From an uncultured Lachnospiraceae bacterium (GTDB taxonomy: Bacteria; Bacillota; Clostridia; Lachnospirales; Lachnospiraceae): a stretch of DNA of 64,000 nt. The stretch spans positions 108,705-172,704 of the forward strand of contig CACZBK010000009.1 in the NCBI GenBank assembly GCA_902779395.1, read 5' to 3'. Below the pieces are notes generated by a model. The model worked only from the letters and a program-made list of their open reading frames with translations, was not told the DNA's origin and ran no database searches. Made by a program: the position numbers and the translations under genes. Shown piece after piece: positions 34,113 to 43,749 of the stretch; within the stretch, counting starts at the first letter, position 1; every line of letters begins with the position of its first letter.

Positions 34113-37087
34113 ACACTCTCCATGCGTATCTGTTCTATGATCTGCGTATTGTCATCTTCTCTGTAGCATATAGCAGTAAAAATATGCAAGCCTGCAATGC
34201 TTATGCCAAGAGTCAGCAGTATCTGCCACAAAGGAAGGCTGAATATCATATGCCCGAACCTCTTATCCAGCAGTATACGTAAGCATACCACAAATACGAT
34301 GGTTATTAAAGACGAATTTATGACCGAATGAATAAGCAGTCTGATATTCTCCAGCATCAGCATCTTTGATCTCCGGGCTCTGCCTATACCCATTGAATGA
34401 AGGACCGAAAGCTCTTTTTGTCTGGCCAGACGTCTGCCCATCACGGAATTATACAGATTCATAAGGCAGATGATCGCGATCAGTATCGTAAAACATACTG
34501 CAACTATATCAGCTATTTTTGTCACTGCGGTCTTAAAATCCGTGTACTCGCTGATCAGGCCTGCGTTTTCCACTGCGCTGTCCCCATACTCATCTTTTAT
34601 CTGCGAAAGTCTTCTTATCAGCTTTGAGTCATCCGTATTTACATCAAAGAGTATGACTTTTGTATCTATCCCATGCGCAGCAATTCCGGTCATCTCATCG
34701 ATCTGCGCTTTTGTGCTTTCGGATACCAGCAGCCAGAGTTCGCCGCCTCTTAAAGTATAGAATTCTTTTATATCTTCAGCAGATACATAGCCTGCTATCC
34801 TCACGGGAACCGTTACATCAATAAAATCCTCATTTTCCTCATCATACTCGTAGGTTAAGAGTTCCGTCATATCCCCCGCTTCTGCCTTAAGAGGTCTCTT
34901 TATCTGATACACACTGTAATCAGGCTTTATGGCCCCGTCCGAACCAAAGCGGAAATCATCGGTCGATATCGAAATATCCTCATATATCAATGCATTTATC
35001 TCATCTGAATATCCGGAAACATCTATACCGGCTTTTTTTGCTATGCTGTCATACTCCTCCTGAGAGAACGTGATGATGTTGACCGCAGGATCCGAGAAGA
35101 GATCACCTTTTCCCAGGAATGACGTCCCGACCCATTCAGGCATGCCGTCAGGGAAATACTTTTCAAGTGTTGTGCTGAGGGCATTTTGGTATTCATCAGT
35201 GAATAGATCATAATCAATGTGATAGGAATACATGTTAAAGTTCATCTCTCTGTATCCGCTCACCTCATCGGAGGAAGCTATATCTTCTTTGCCTTTTTGA
35301 TACTGTATATCGTCTTCTATACTGAATCGATAAGGGTAGCTGCTGTAAGCTTCTCCGGGCACAAGCTGTTCGCGGTTCGCTTTACTCTCAAGTATATCGG
35401 TGAAGCTTCGTGCGGCAAATGCCGTAATAAGCGTAAGCGCGATGAACGCCGTGATGCTTCTGATTATGCCTCTGGTCGAATGAGTGTTTCTTTCCACGGA
35501 TGCATTGGCAAGCAGCCTTTCCGCCTTTCCCTTTAACATAAAGTTCAGATATGTCCTGTATCCTTTCTTCTTAAGCTTTGCTACGCCTTCATTCCCCTTT
35601 ATGCTTTCCACAGGTCCCACTTTGCTGATCCTAAGAGCCGGTATCAATGCGGAAAGCCATACCGTCAATGCGGAAAACAATACTATGAATACAAGGTTAA
35701 CCGGATTTATTATCAGCCTGTATTCTATCTCGCTGCTCCTGCCGTTTATCACATTGGACGCTATAGCCGATATGATCTTTGCGAAATGCGGCTTTAATAA
35801 TTCCATCCCCCCTTTTATCACAAAGAGTCCCATTATGATACCAAGAGGCAGCGCTATCAGCAGCAGAGAAAACACTTCATAATATACACTCCATCTTTTC
35901 TGGGAACCTGTAGCGCCTACCGATGAAAGCATACCCAGATATCTGCTCCTTTCCTTAAAGGACATGCTGAAAACATTGTATATAAGAACCAGCGAAGCAG
36001 CCGTGATCAGTATGATAAAGAATGCCTGGAAAAACACCATCAGGAAATTGAAGCTCTCATCCTGTCCCTTTGCTGCAAAGGAAAGCAGCATATCGTTGGA
36101 AAGAATCTTTCCGTTCTCCATAGGGATACGTATACCGTCTTTACCAACATATGCAATGCCCGACTCTATGAGCTTTTCTCTTTCCTCATCTGTCCTGGAT
36201 GCATCGATGAGCTTTGCAATTTCCCCATGAACATCCAGCTTAGTATCAAGATCTATCGTAAGCACGAGATTTACTTTTTCATTATCAGCCACATCACTGC
36301 CGGTTGTTGTAAGCGCTATATACCCACCCTGTCCCGCTGATTCGTAATCAGGTGATCCCATTATGCCTACTACCGTGTATGTGCCCTTAAGTCCCGTAGG
36401 CTTATGGATCTCCTCAAATATATCATTCTCTTCATAGCAGGGAAAATGATCGGGGACTTTTACGGTATCCCCGTGAGTAACAGTGAAGCCCGTTCCGAAC
36501 GTCACACCTCCGGGTTCTTTGCCTTCTTCTTCGATCGTCTTTTTTTCTTCATCTGACAGATATGCGTGAATATATCTTGTAAAGGCGTCAACCTCCATAG
36601 TGTCTCCGACCTTTATATCCGCCCCTTCGTCGATAGCTCTCTTACTTATGATCAGTTCCCTGTCATTCTGCGGGAAACGCCCTTCGACGAGTCTGATGTT
36701 CATCCGGTTGAAGATCTCACCTGAATATCCTTTAAGCTCGATAAACGGAGTATATGCGGGATTTCCGCTTGCCGCAAATTCGCTGTATCCAAGCGGCCTG
36801 GAAACTTCTGCCTTATCTATGCTGGGTAATGCTTTGATCTTATCGACTATGGTCTTATCCACATCATATACCTGCATATGCCAGCTTCCCTGATCTGCAG
36901 CTACGGCATTTTCCATATATTTCATAACGGTATCCTTGCCTATGAATACTGCTGTCATAAGCATTACCGTTACCAGTATTCCCAGAAAAGTTATGCCAGT
37001 CCTTTTCCTGTTTTTCTTCATGTATGTCTTTGTTACCTGAAATACTATTTTCTTATTATTCACTGTCGTCCCCTCTATTTCACACAA
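34109..37087 (-). CDS. ABC transporter permease, FtsX/MacB fold with large extracytoplasmic domains
   Basis: This 992-residue permease has two FtsX-type blocks. A first membrane segment (TGITFLGILVTVMLMTAVFI) is followed by a large external domain. Three helices come next at about 340-480 (FFQAFFIILITAASLVLIYNV near 350), then a second anchor (ITAFIALTLITAFAARSF, about 545), a second external domain, and C-terminal helices from about 860 (VAVCFTILIAIICLMNLYN). The duplicated MacB-like plan is seen in transporters that act on lipoproteins or membrane-active peptides. It overlaps the ATPase by eight bases and the regulator by four. Confidence 0.87.
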   Translation of the reverse strand: MCEIEGTTVNNKKIVFQVTKTYMKKNRKRTGITFLGILVTVMLMTAVFIGKDTVMKYMENAVAADQGSWHMQVYDVDKTIVDKIKALPSIDKAEVSRPLGYSEFAASGNPAYTPFIELKGYSGEIFNRMNIRLVEGRFPQNDRELIISKRAIDEGADIKVGDTMEVDAFTRYIHAYLSDEEKKTIEEEGKEPGGVTFGTGFTVTHGDTVKVPDHFPCYEENDIFEEIHKPTGLKGTYTVVGIMGSPDYESAGQGGYIALTTTGSDVADNEKVNLVLTIDLDTKLDVHGEIAKLIDASRTDEEREKLIESGIAYVGKDGIRIPMENGKILSNDMLLSFAAKGQDESFNFLMVFFQAFFIILITAASLVLIYNVFSMSFKERSRYLGMLSSVGATGSQKRWSVYYEVFSLLLIALPLGIIMGLFVIKGGMELLKPHFAKIISAIASNVINGRSSEIEYRLIINPVNLVFIVLFSALTVWLSALIPALRISKVGPVESIKGNEGVAKLKKKGYRTYLNFMLKGKAERLLANASVERNTHSTRGIIRSITAFIALTLITAFAARSFTDILESKANREQLVPGEAYSSYPYRFSIEDDIQYQKGKEDIASSDEVSGYREMNFNMYSYHIDYDLFTDEYQNALSTTLEKYFPDGMPEWVGTSFLGKGDLFSDPAVNIITFSQEEYDSIAKKAGIDVSGYSDEINALIYEDISISTDDFRFGSDGAIKPDYSVYQIKRPLKAEAGDMTELLTYEYDEENEDFIDVTVPVRIAGYVSAEDIKEFYTLRGGELWLLVSESTKAQIDEMTGIAAHGIDTKVILFDVNTDDSKLIRRLSQIKDEYGDSAVENAGLISEYTDFKTAVTKIADIVAVCFTILIAIICLMNLYNSVMGRRLARQKELSVLHSMGIGRARRSKMLMLENIRLLIHSVINSSLITIVFVVCLRILLDKRFGHMIFSLPLWQILLTLGISIAGLHIFTAICYREDDNTQIIEQIRMESV

Positions 37088-37769
37088 TATTTTTTACTTT
37101 TTCGTTCCTGCTTATCTTTCCGTCCTCTATGCTTATCACCCTGTCAGCCTGCATTGCCAGTGCTTCATCATGGGTTATAAGTATAAGAGTCTGCTTGTTA
37201 ACTTTATTTGATTCTTTAAGCAGATCGATTATCTCTTCGCCTGTCTTGCGGTCCAGATTACCTGTAGGTTCATCTGCCAGAAGTATAGCGGGGTGGCTGT
37301 ATAATGCCCTTCCTATCGATACGCGCTGCTGCTGTCCGCCGGAAAGCTGATTCGGCAGGTTCTGCCTTCTGTCCGTAAGCCCCAGGTGTTCCACTACCTG
37401 ATCCAGCCTTTCCTTATCAAGCGGCCTTCCGTCCAGCAGATGGGGCAGCGCTATATTCTCATCTATGTTAAGTACCGGCATCAGGTTGTAGAACTGATAT
37501 ACCAGGCCGATCTGTCTTCTTCTGAATATGGCCAGCTTATCCTCACTTAAGCTGTGTATATCCGTTCCGTCTATGAATACCTTTCCTTCCGTGGGCTTAT
37601 CCACACCGCCCAGTATATGCAGCAGGGTGGATTTTCCGCTGCCCGAAGGACCTATTATCGATACAAACTCTCCCTTATCTACCGAAAAGCTCACTTTATC
37701 CAGAGCCCTTACTTCCGTCTCACCTTTTCCGTATATCTTTGATACATCTTCACATCTTAATATTTCCAT
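37080..37769 (-). CDS. ABC transporter ATP-binding protein (LolD/MacB type)
   Basis: The 229-residue ATPase has Walker A GPSGSGKSTLLHILGG near residue 42, Q-loop region YQFYNLMPVLNIDENIALP, signature LSGGQQQRVSIGRAL near 143, Walker B ILLADEPTGNLD near 160 and switch His in LILITHDEA. It begins the operon ATPase-permease-regulator-kinase, which resembles antimicrobial-peptide detoxification modules. No clear promoter could be fixed on the minus strand between 37770 and 37840. Confidence 0.93.
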   Translation of the reverse strand: MEILRCEDVSKIYGKGETEVRALDKVSFSVDKGEFVSIIGPSGSGKSTLLHILGGVDKPTEGKVFIDGTDIHSLSEDKLAIFRRRQIGLVYQFYNLMPVLNIDENIALPHLLDGRPLDKERLDQVVEHLGLTDRRQNLPNQLSGGQQQRVSIGRALYSHPAILLADEPTGNLDRKTGEEIIDLLKESNKVNKQTLILITHDEALAMQADRVISIEDGKISRNEKVKNIV

Positions 37770-37844
37770 TTTATCCTCCCTGTTTTGTGCTGTTCTTTTA
37801 TGATACCTACTTTAACACCCTAATATTACATTGCAGTGACAAAA

Positions 37845-37876
37845 AAAGTGACTGTTTAGTCACTTTATGTTATAAT
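37845..37876 (+). promoter_or_regulatory. hpt promoter overlapping a 9-bp-arm dyad
   Basis: A perfect inverted repeat, AAAGTGACT-GTTT-AGTCACTTT (37845-37866), contains the probable -35 GTGACT (37848-37853). It is followed after 17 bases by TATAAT (37871-37876). A third copy of AGTGAC lies just upstream. The dyad could be an operator controlling hpt and possibly the divergent ABC operon. Confidence 0.6.
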
Positions 37877-37912
37877 CACTGTAAATAATGCTCCGGACGG
37901 GAGGAAGCACAG

Positions 37913-38431
37913 ATGGATGAGATCAAAGTACTGATAAGCGAAGAGGAGCTTGATAAAAGGATAAGGGAACTTGGTGCACAGATCAGTAAAGACTATGCGG
38001 GTAAAAAGCTCCATCTTATAAGCGTATTGAAAGGCGGTGTATTCTTTACCTGCGAGCTTGCAAAGCGTATCACCGTACCCGTTACAATTGATTTTATGTC
38101 CGTTTCCAGCTATGGCAATGCAACAGATTCCAGTGGTGTTGTAAAGATCGTAAAAGACCTTGACGAGAGCATAATGGGCAAGCATGTTATGGTGGTCGAG
38201 GATATAATCGACACCGGACGCACTCTCTCATATCTTCTGGAGCTGTTAAAAGACCGTGAACCTTACAGCCTTTCCCTGTGCACGCTTCTCGACAAGCCTT
38301 CCCGGAGGACCAATGAAGTCCGCGTGGATTATACCGGTTTTGAAGTACCTGACGAATTCATAGTCGGATACGGACTTGATTATGCACAGAAATACAGAAA
38401 CCTGCCTTATATAGGTGTTATAGAAAGCTGA
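37913..38431 (+). CDS. hpt: Hypoxanthine phosphoribosyltransferase
   Basis: Hpt (172 residues) makes IMP or GMP from hypoxanthine or guanine plus PRPP in purine salvage. The PRPP-binding loop is VMVVEDIIDTGRTLSYLLELL near residue 95. The N-terminal LISVLKGGVFFTCELAKRI block holds the pyrophosphate loop. The C-terminal IPDEFIVGYGLDY-like segment (VPDEFIVGYGLDYAQKYRN) completes the active site. RBS GGGAGG lies upstream. The next gene follows after four bases, so hpt and trmL form a small operon. Confidence 0.96.
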   Translation: MDEIKVLISEEELDKRIRELGAQISKDYAGKKLHLISVLKGGVFFTCELAKRITVPVTIDFMSVSSYGNATDSSGVVKIVKDLDESIMGKHVMVVEDIIDTGRTLSYLLELLKDREPYSLSLCTLLDKPSRRTNEVRVDYTGFEVPDEFIVGYGLDYAQKYRNLPYIGVIES

Positions 38432-38435
38432 GATA

Positions 38436-38975
38436 ATGAGCCTTAATATCGTATTACACGAGCCGGAGATCCCGGCAAATACGGGAAACATCGGAAGAAG
38501 CTGTGTTGCCACAGGCACACGGCTTCATCTTATTGAGCCGCTCGGTTTCCGCCTTACGGAATATGCATTGAAACGGGCCGGCATGGATTACTGGGCCAAG
38601 GTGGATTATACCCGTTATATAAATTATGCCGATTTCCTTGATCGTAATCCGGATGCACGTATATTTATGGCTACTACCAAAGCAAAAAGATGCTATACGG
38701 ATGTGGAATACCACGACGGAGACTATATCATGTTCGGCAAAGAAAGTGCCGGTATACCGGAAGAGATCCTTGTTGAAAATGAAGAGCGCTGCATCCGCAT
38801 TCCCATGCTTCCCGCAATACGCTCCCTTAATCTTTCTAATTCCGTTAATATCGTTCTTTTTGAAGCCCTCAGGCAGCTCGGCTTCCCCGGACTTCTTGAA
38901 GAAGGTGAGCTTCACCGCCTGAGCTGGAAGCAGGATACCGCTTTCAGCGGCCAAAATCCGGCTCAGTCACTTTGA
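38436..38975 (+). CDS. trmL: tRNA (cytidine/uridine-34 2'-O)-methyltransferase TrmL
   Basis: The 179-residue SPOUT methyltransferase methylates the 2'-O of the wobble nucleotide in tRNA-Leu isoacceptors. Family motifs are visible: VLHEPEIPANTGNIGR at the N-terminus, LHLIEPLGFRL near 35, the SAM-binding knot MFGKESAGIPEEIL near 100 and RIPMLPAIRSLNLSNSVNIVLFEALRQ near 125-150. A tail of some 25 residues extends past the usual end. Its 3' end overlaps the convergent DUF4015 gene by 13 bases. Confidence 0.93.
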   Translation: MSLNIVLHEPEIPANTGNIGRSCVATGTRLHLIEPLGFRLTEYALKRAGMDYWAKVDYTRYINYADFLDRNPDARIFMATTKAKRCYTDVEYHDGDYIMFGKESAGIPEEILVENEERCIRIPMLPAIRSLNLSNSVNIVLFEALRQLGFPGLLEEGELHRLSWKQDTAFSGQNPAQSL

Positions 38976-40312
38976 CCGCTCTCTGCCTCTTCTTCCTGAC
39001 CGGTCCCGTTTTCACTTATACTTTCTTCCTCAAAAGAAATGCTGTAATTATTCTTTGCATTCCATAATATCCACTCATCATAGCCGGCATCATAAACACC
39101 CTTTATCTGGTCCTGTACTTCTTCCGGCCCGTATGAAATATGCCCTTTCACCCAGGTAGCGGTAAAATCCTGTAGCCACGGCCTTACCACCGCCCTCTTT
39201 TCTTCTTCTATACCCGAAAGTTCCCTGGCCGAAAGACCAAGAGCACCGATCACTGTATCGTACGGCTGTGCATCCGGTATATCCAGCCCGAATACACCGT
39301 TCCCATAATGGGAAGGATAGATCATGGGACACAAAACATCAACTGTAGATGCAAGTTCCACATAATCCTGTCCCACTTTTCCCACATCGGTCGGATTGCC
39401 TATCACTGTTCCGAAAAGATCTGCAGTTATAGGCACCTCTTTTTCGTGAAGCCGCTCTGCTGCATAGTTCAAAAAGCCGCTTATGAACTCGTGCTTATTC
39501 TCCTCAGTAACTTCAGTTTTATAATCCGCTTTCTCGGTTCCTTTCCCCACCGGGAAGCGCACATAATCAAACTGTACCTCATCGAAGCCCAGATCTGCAC
39601 AATAAAGAGCTATATCCGTGATATATGCCCAGACTCCCTCCTGACAGGGATTGACCCAGGCAAGGTCATTCGAATCCGTGATAGCTTTGCCATCGGTATC
39701 GATCAGGGCCAGCTCCGGGGCGGCAGCTGCCAGCATAGGATCTTTAAAACACACTATACGGGCTATGGTATATATCTCATGCTCTTTAAGCTCCCTCATC
39801 AACTCTTCGATATCCCTGATATAACGCACGCAGTTTCCCATCTGTGCCGGCTGCGTATCCTCCGGCATTTTAAATGTCACCTCTCCGCCGTCATTCTTGA
39901 TATCTATTACCATGGCATTAAGCTCTGTTTTATCCAGAAGCTCGATCAGTCCTGCCATACGTTCACTTCCGGCTACGGGTCCGGTAACATAAATACCTTT
40001 GACCGGTGTATGTTCCTTTTTCCACACCTTAAGGCTGAATCCCTCCGGTACGGGTTCGGGCTCCGTCCGGTCTGCGGACACCGCAGGCTCCGGTACGTCT
40101 TCCGATACTGCCGCGGCGACGATATCGGCACTTACCGGCACTTCTCCGGGTTTCTGTTTATTTATCAGCGGAAGCCCCCATCGTATAAATGCAAAAGTAA
40201 GACCTGCCAAAACGGCAAGTCCCAGAACTATCCCCAGCACAATGAATATGCCTTTATATTTCCCGTATTTTCTTTTACGCTGCTGTCGCAGCCACTCTCT
40301 GCGCGTAGTCAT
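38963..40312 (-). CDS. Membrane-anchored putative glycoside hydrolase (DUF4015)
   Basis: I take the start at the ATG at 40312 (MTTRREWLRQQRKRKYGK, 449 residues); longer starts add an atypical, unsupported N-terminus. A basic cytoplasmic stretch precedes one membrane helix (about 22-45), then a Pro/Glu/Ser-rich linker. The TIM-barrel-like DUF4015 domain runs from about 105 to 425: VKGIYVTGPVAGS, AMVIDIKNDGGEVTF, TIARIVCFKDPMLA, GFDEVQFDYVRFP, ITADLFGTVIGN, DVLCPMIYPSHYG, DEWILWNAKN. The acidic residues in DEVQFDYVRFP and the DLFG strand are candidate catalytic residues. The domain is related to polysaccharide hydrolases; the substrate is unknown. The C-terminus is a Glu/Ser tail. Confidence 0.85.
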   Translation of the reverse strand: MTTRREWLRQQRKRKYGKYKGIFIVLGIVLGLAVLAGLTFAFIRWGLPLINKQKPGEVPVSADIVAAAVSEDVPEPAVSADRTEPEPVPEGFSLKVWKKEHTPVKGIYVTGPVAGSERMAGLIELLDKTELNAMVIDIKNDGGEVTFKMPEDTQPAQMGNCVRYIRDIEELMRELKEHEIYTIARIVCFKDPMLAAAAPELALIDTDGKAITDSNDLAWVNPCQEGVWAYITDIALYCADLGFDEVQFDYVRFPVGKGTEKADYKTEVTEENKHEFISGFLNYAAERLHEKEVPITADLFGTVIGNPTDVGKVGQDYVELASTVDVLCPMIYPSHYGNGVFGLDIPDAQPYDTVIGALGLSARELSGIEEEKRAVVRPWLQDFTATWVKGHISYGPEEVQDQIKGVYDAGYDEWILWNAKNNYSISFEEESISENGTGQEEEAESGQSD

Positions 40313-40387
40313 ATATCGAATAATATCAAAAACGGCTCCCTCCCACAAGTTAAAAATCAATATATTATATTCATATGGCAATAAACA

Positions 40388-40448
40388 CCGTATTATGATA
40401 TAATACGGCATTGTACAGTAAGTGCGATCACTTATTGCGCTTACTGTA
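40388..40448. promoter_or_regulatory. Two adjacent dyads in the divergent DUF4015 / envelope-operon promoter region
   Basis: The first dyad (40388-40408) is CCGTATTAT-GAT-ATAATACGG, with perfect 9-bp arms. The second (40414-40448) pairs TACAGTAAGTGCG with TGCGCTTACTGTA, allowing two G-U pairs. Neither has a terminator T-run. A weak minus-strand promoter (TTACTG, 17 bases, CATAAT) would overlap both. They may be operators for one or both of the divergent units. Confidence 0.45.
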
Positions 40449-40503
40449 AATACGGCAGCCGGAAACAGCTGTCATACTATGGAAAGAACCAGAGAATTCA
40501 GGG

Positions 40504-41661
40504 ATGAAACAGAAAGATACAATGACAAATGACAGGGCTTCGGATCGTCTTGGTCTGGTACTGGTGATCATAAGCCTGCTTCTTATGATAATATGTGTTT
40601 ATGTTATAGCATCAAAGACTGATATCAATATCAGCTATAATGGCGATAAATGGTATGAAACCCATGATATGGCCATTCCCGAATTACCAAAGATCTCTAT
40701 TCCGGATACTTATCCGCTTTCTGCTTCTGCCATATCGGCAAACTATGTTTACGGCAATCTTCCCCAGCTCAGTGCTTCAAAGGCCGCACTCTGTCCGGAT
40801 GACGAATACTATTATCTGGCAGATCCAACCGACGGTAATGCCCTGGTGAAGATCAGTAAAAACGATCTTTCGGAGCGCGAGCTTCTTTCTTCCCTTTCGG
40901 TAAGATGTATCAATGTAAAAAATGATATGCTGTATTTTATTACCTCCGGAGATAACGAAAACTGTCCTGCAGGCATCTACTGCACCGGCACGGACGGCAG
41001 CGGGCTTAAGCTTATGAAAAAAGGAGATTTCCGGGATCTGCAGCTTATGAATGACCGCTTATACTATCTGCGCGCTTACGACGGGTGTATCTGCCGGCTT
41101 GATATAAACGGCACAGGCGATACGCTTATAGCTAAAGAAGAATGCAGACAGATGCTCCTGGCGGAAGGAAGGATTTTTGCGATCCTTGAAGATGAAAGCG
41201 GAAAAGACGGTCATCAGAGCGTGATATGCAGTATGGATCCGGATGGCGATGACAGGGATTATCTTACCGAATACGCTGATTACGACGCTCTTGGCTATTA
41301 TGACGGTATGCTGCTTTATTCCGTTTATGATGAAGGCTACGGAAAACTTGATATAAACAAAAAAAAGCCGGCCCCGGAAAACAGCAGTGAAAAAAGTTTT
41401 ACCAGGATCAAAGGTCTGCATTCCGTACCTGTGATCATTGACGGTGAGTTATGGTATATCGATTCTACCACAGGCAATACACTGACTTCTTTTGATATCG
41501 AAAGCGATGAAAGACACAGTACGAAGATAAACAATGTGCTTTCCTTTTTCATATTTGATGATATTATTTCTGTTTACTATGTTGACAGCGGTTCGGAATA
41601 CAGTGTTGCTGCATACTCGCTGAAAAACGGCGAAAACGTATCATTATTCGGAGAACGATAA
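40504..41661 (+). CDS. Membrane-anchored propeller-like protein (DUF5050-like)
   Basis: The 385-residue protein has an N-terminal membrane helix (about 17-36, LVLVIISLLLMIICVYVIA) and an outside domain of propeller-like repeats: LCPDDEYYYLADPTDGNALVKI, NVKNDMLYFITSGDNENCPAGI, LMNDRLYYLRAYDGCICRLD, YYDGMLLYSVYDEGYGKLD. This is the pattern of DUF5050-type domains. No catalytic residues are apparent. It is the first gene of a five-gene operon, two bases before the next gene. It resembles the propeller-like protein downstream of mfd (7787-9400) in plan but not closely in sequence. Confidence 0.75.
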   Translation: MKQKDTMTNDRASDRLGLVLVIISLLLMIICVYVIASKTDINISYNGDKWYETHDMAIPELPKISIPDTYPLSASAISANYVYGNLPQLSASKAALCPDDEYYYLADPTDGNALVKISKNDLSERELLSSLSVRCINVKNDMLYFITSGDNENCPAGIYCTGTDGSGLKLMKKGDFRDLQLMNDRLYYLRAYDGCICRLDINGTGDTLIAKEECRQMLLAEGRIFAILEDESGKDGHQSVICSMDPDGDDRDYLTEYADYDALGYYDGMLLYSVYDEGYGKLDINKKKPAPENSSEKSFTRIKGLHSVPVIIDGELWYIDSTTGNTLTSFDIESDERHSTKINNVLSFFIFDDIISVYYVDSGSEYSVAAYSLKNGENVSLFGER

Positions 41662-41663
41662 AG

Positions 41664-43730
41664 ATGAGGGAATTAAAATCGGAACCAATGCTCTTTACAG
41701 GAGTGATCACGATGATCATCGCCGTGATCTTCTTCATATTTGCTCTTTTCTTTTATCTGATCCCCGGCTCCATGACCCACAGGGAAGCCAGCCTGGTCAA
41801 CGAATATCTGAATGCGGACAATATCGCCGAAGCCGATGTTACGGCATCAGAGCTTAAACAGACATCATACGCCGGAGATACTGCCGCTCTCGAAAGCCTA
41901 ATGCAGCTTTCGTACGAAAAGAGCGATCTGAGAAGCTTAAAGTATTATTATGCATTATGGTCCGAAACGGCTGCCGATCCCGAAAAGGCGGAAATGATGC
42001 GCTCTGTTATCGACAGAATGGAGCTGCAGGAAGAATTAAGGACCGTTACAGCCATGATAGATGAAGGAAACCGGGATGATGCCCTGGAATACCTTAAGTC
42101 CATGCATGAGAAATACCCTGACAGAGAAGATGTCACAGAGCTCCTGCGAAGGATCACCATAGCTATCGCCGAAGAAAAATGGGCCCGGCAGGATCACGAT
42201 TCAGCTCTTTCTCTCTTGTTTGAGATCGAAAGCATGATAAGCGGCGATGAGATGCTCAGAAATGAACTTCTTAAGATCGCTGACAGTGCGGTTACCGAAT
42301 ATACCGCTGCACAGCGTTATACTGATGCCTTCGATGCAGTGTACAAATGCAGCGGACTGTTCGGTACGGATGTCCTGAGTAACCGCAGGCCCGAAATAGC
42401 AAGGATGAAAGAAAATGACAGGCTGCTCCAGCTCTGCATGTCAAAACTCACAACAGCTCTTAAAGAAGATGATGAGCAGAGTCTTAAAGAAATGCTGGAT
42501 AATAAAGAATTCATAAAAGCAGTAAACAGTATTCCAAAATGCATTTATGAAACCGCTCTTCTGGAACAAAACAGATCCGGGATCGGGATCGCGCTGTATA
42601 ATGTCAACGGGATACCCTATGTTTATTACGGCTCCTTTGCAGACGGCAAAAGACAGGGTGGAGCCGAATGGCTGTATATCGATGACAATGGTGAGCTGTG
42701 CACATACAGACTGAATTTTGAAAATGATATCCCTGATGGTGATGCGGAATGTTTCAGAAAGGATGTGCTTACGGTTTTTGATAATAAAGGAAGGCAGATA
42801 GAAAGCTTCGATGTGACCGTAAGTGAAAACTTTACTGTGAGAGACGGCGTGGCTGAAGGAAAATGCATTGCATCTGTATCGGGAAATAAGAGTCTTTTTG
42901 TATGTGAAAAAACATATAAAGACGGCTATCTTGAAGTATTGGATGAAAGTGAGCTCCCCGAAGGACTGGACAAATATATGGCTCATCCCATGCCGGTAGC
43001 CGGATGGACTGAAGCCGAACTGTATGACAGCTACTGGAAAAAGAACTACAAAACCACGATATGGTATTGCCCTTCCGACGAACAGAGATGCATAGAAGGT
43101 ATATATACCGAAGCCCCGGATGCACTGGTAAAAAAAGGAAAGCTAGAGATCCTTTCGGAGAACAGTGCCGAATACCACATCGATGATAACGGATTCTACG
43201 CCACTGCCAATCCGAAAAAAAGGCCTCTGCCAAGAGCAGCCGCAGCACAGAGCACTTCTGTTTCCTACCTTCCGGATGTTCTTCATCCTATAGACCGTTC
43301 TGTTTATCCGGCTGCAGCACAGGCTCTGGACCTGGCCGGCTGGGATCTGAAAGCCGCTTATTACTGGTCCGTAAACACTCTGTCATATTACGGTCACGGC
43401 AAGCCGGATATGCCGGAGAACGGTTCCCCCGGAACCAGATGGTTCGCGGATTTCGGTTTTGAAAAACATAAAGGAAACTGCTTTGTATTTGCAGCCACCT
43501 TCTGTGAGATGGCCAGACTTTTAGGCTATCCGTGCAGGCAGATGTACGGACAGGTTCCTGCAGCCAGGGGAGGTCTTACCCCTCACTCATGGACTGAGAT
43601 CGATATTAACGGAAGCACATATGTCTTTGACCCGGAGTTTCAGCATGCAACAGGCAAAAACGGATTTATGATCAACTACGGCACCCCGGGTACCTGGAGA
43701 TATACAGCATATACTCCTATGAACGATTAA
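41664..43730 (+). CDS. Membrane protein with C-terminal transglutaminase-like domain
   Basis: A 688-residue protein with one N-terminal membrane helix (about 10-33). A helical, TPR-like region follows to about residue 270 (YYALWSETAADPEKAEMMRS, NRDDALEYLKSMHEKYPDRE). The middle region has a MORN-like stretch (YYGSFADGKRQGGAEWLYID, near 325) and a beta-rich part. The C-terminus (about 590-688) is a transglutaminase/papain-like domain with a full triad: Cys in HKGNCFVFAATFCEMARLLG, His in LTPHSWTEI, Asp in YVFDPEF. Such extracellular domains can be peptidases, amidases or cross-linking enzymes. Its place in an operon with a D-Ala-D-Ala-type peptidase suggests a cell-wall substrate (inference). 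Confidence 0.75.
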   Translation: MRELKSEPMLFTGVITMIIAVIFFIFALFFYLIPGSMTHREASLVNEYLNADNIAEADVTASELKQTSYAGDTAALESLMQLSYEKSDLRSLKYYYALWSETAADPEKAEMMRSVIDRMELQEELRTVTAMIDEGNRDDALEYLKSMHEKYPDREDVTELLRRITIAIAEEKWARQDHDSALSLLFEIESMISGDEMLRNELLKIADSAVTEYTAAQRYTDAFDAVYKCSGLFGTDVLSNRRPEIARMKENDRLLQLCMSKLTTALKEDDEQSLKEMLDNKEFIKAVNSIPKCIYETALLEQNRSGIGIALYNVNGIPYVYYGSFADGKRQGGAEWLYIDDNGELCTYRLNFENDIPDGDAECFRKDVLTVFDNKGRQIESFDVTVSENFTVRDGVAEGKCIASVSGNKSLFVCEKTYKDGYLEVLDESELPEGLDKYMAHPMPVAGWTEAELYDSYWKKNYKTTIWYCPSDEQRCIEGIYTEAPDALVKKGKLEILSENSAEYHIDDNGFYATANPKKRPLPRAAAAQSTSVSYLPDVLHPIDRSVYPAAAQALDLAGWDLKAAYYWSVNTLSYYGHGKPDMPENGSPGTRWFADFGFEKHKGNCFVFAATFCEMARLLGYPCRQMYGQVPAARGGLTPHSWTEIDINGSTYVFDPEFQHATGKNGFMINYGTPGTWRYTAYTPMND

Positions 43731-43749
43731 ACAGATCAGGTGAATGATA

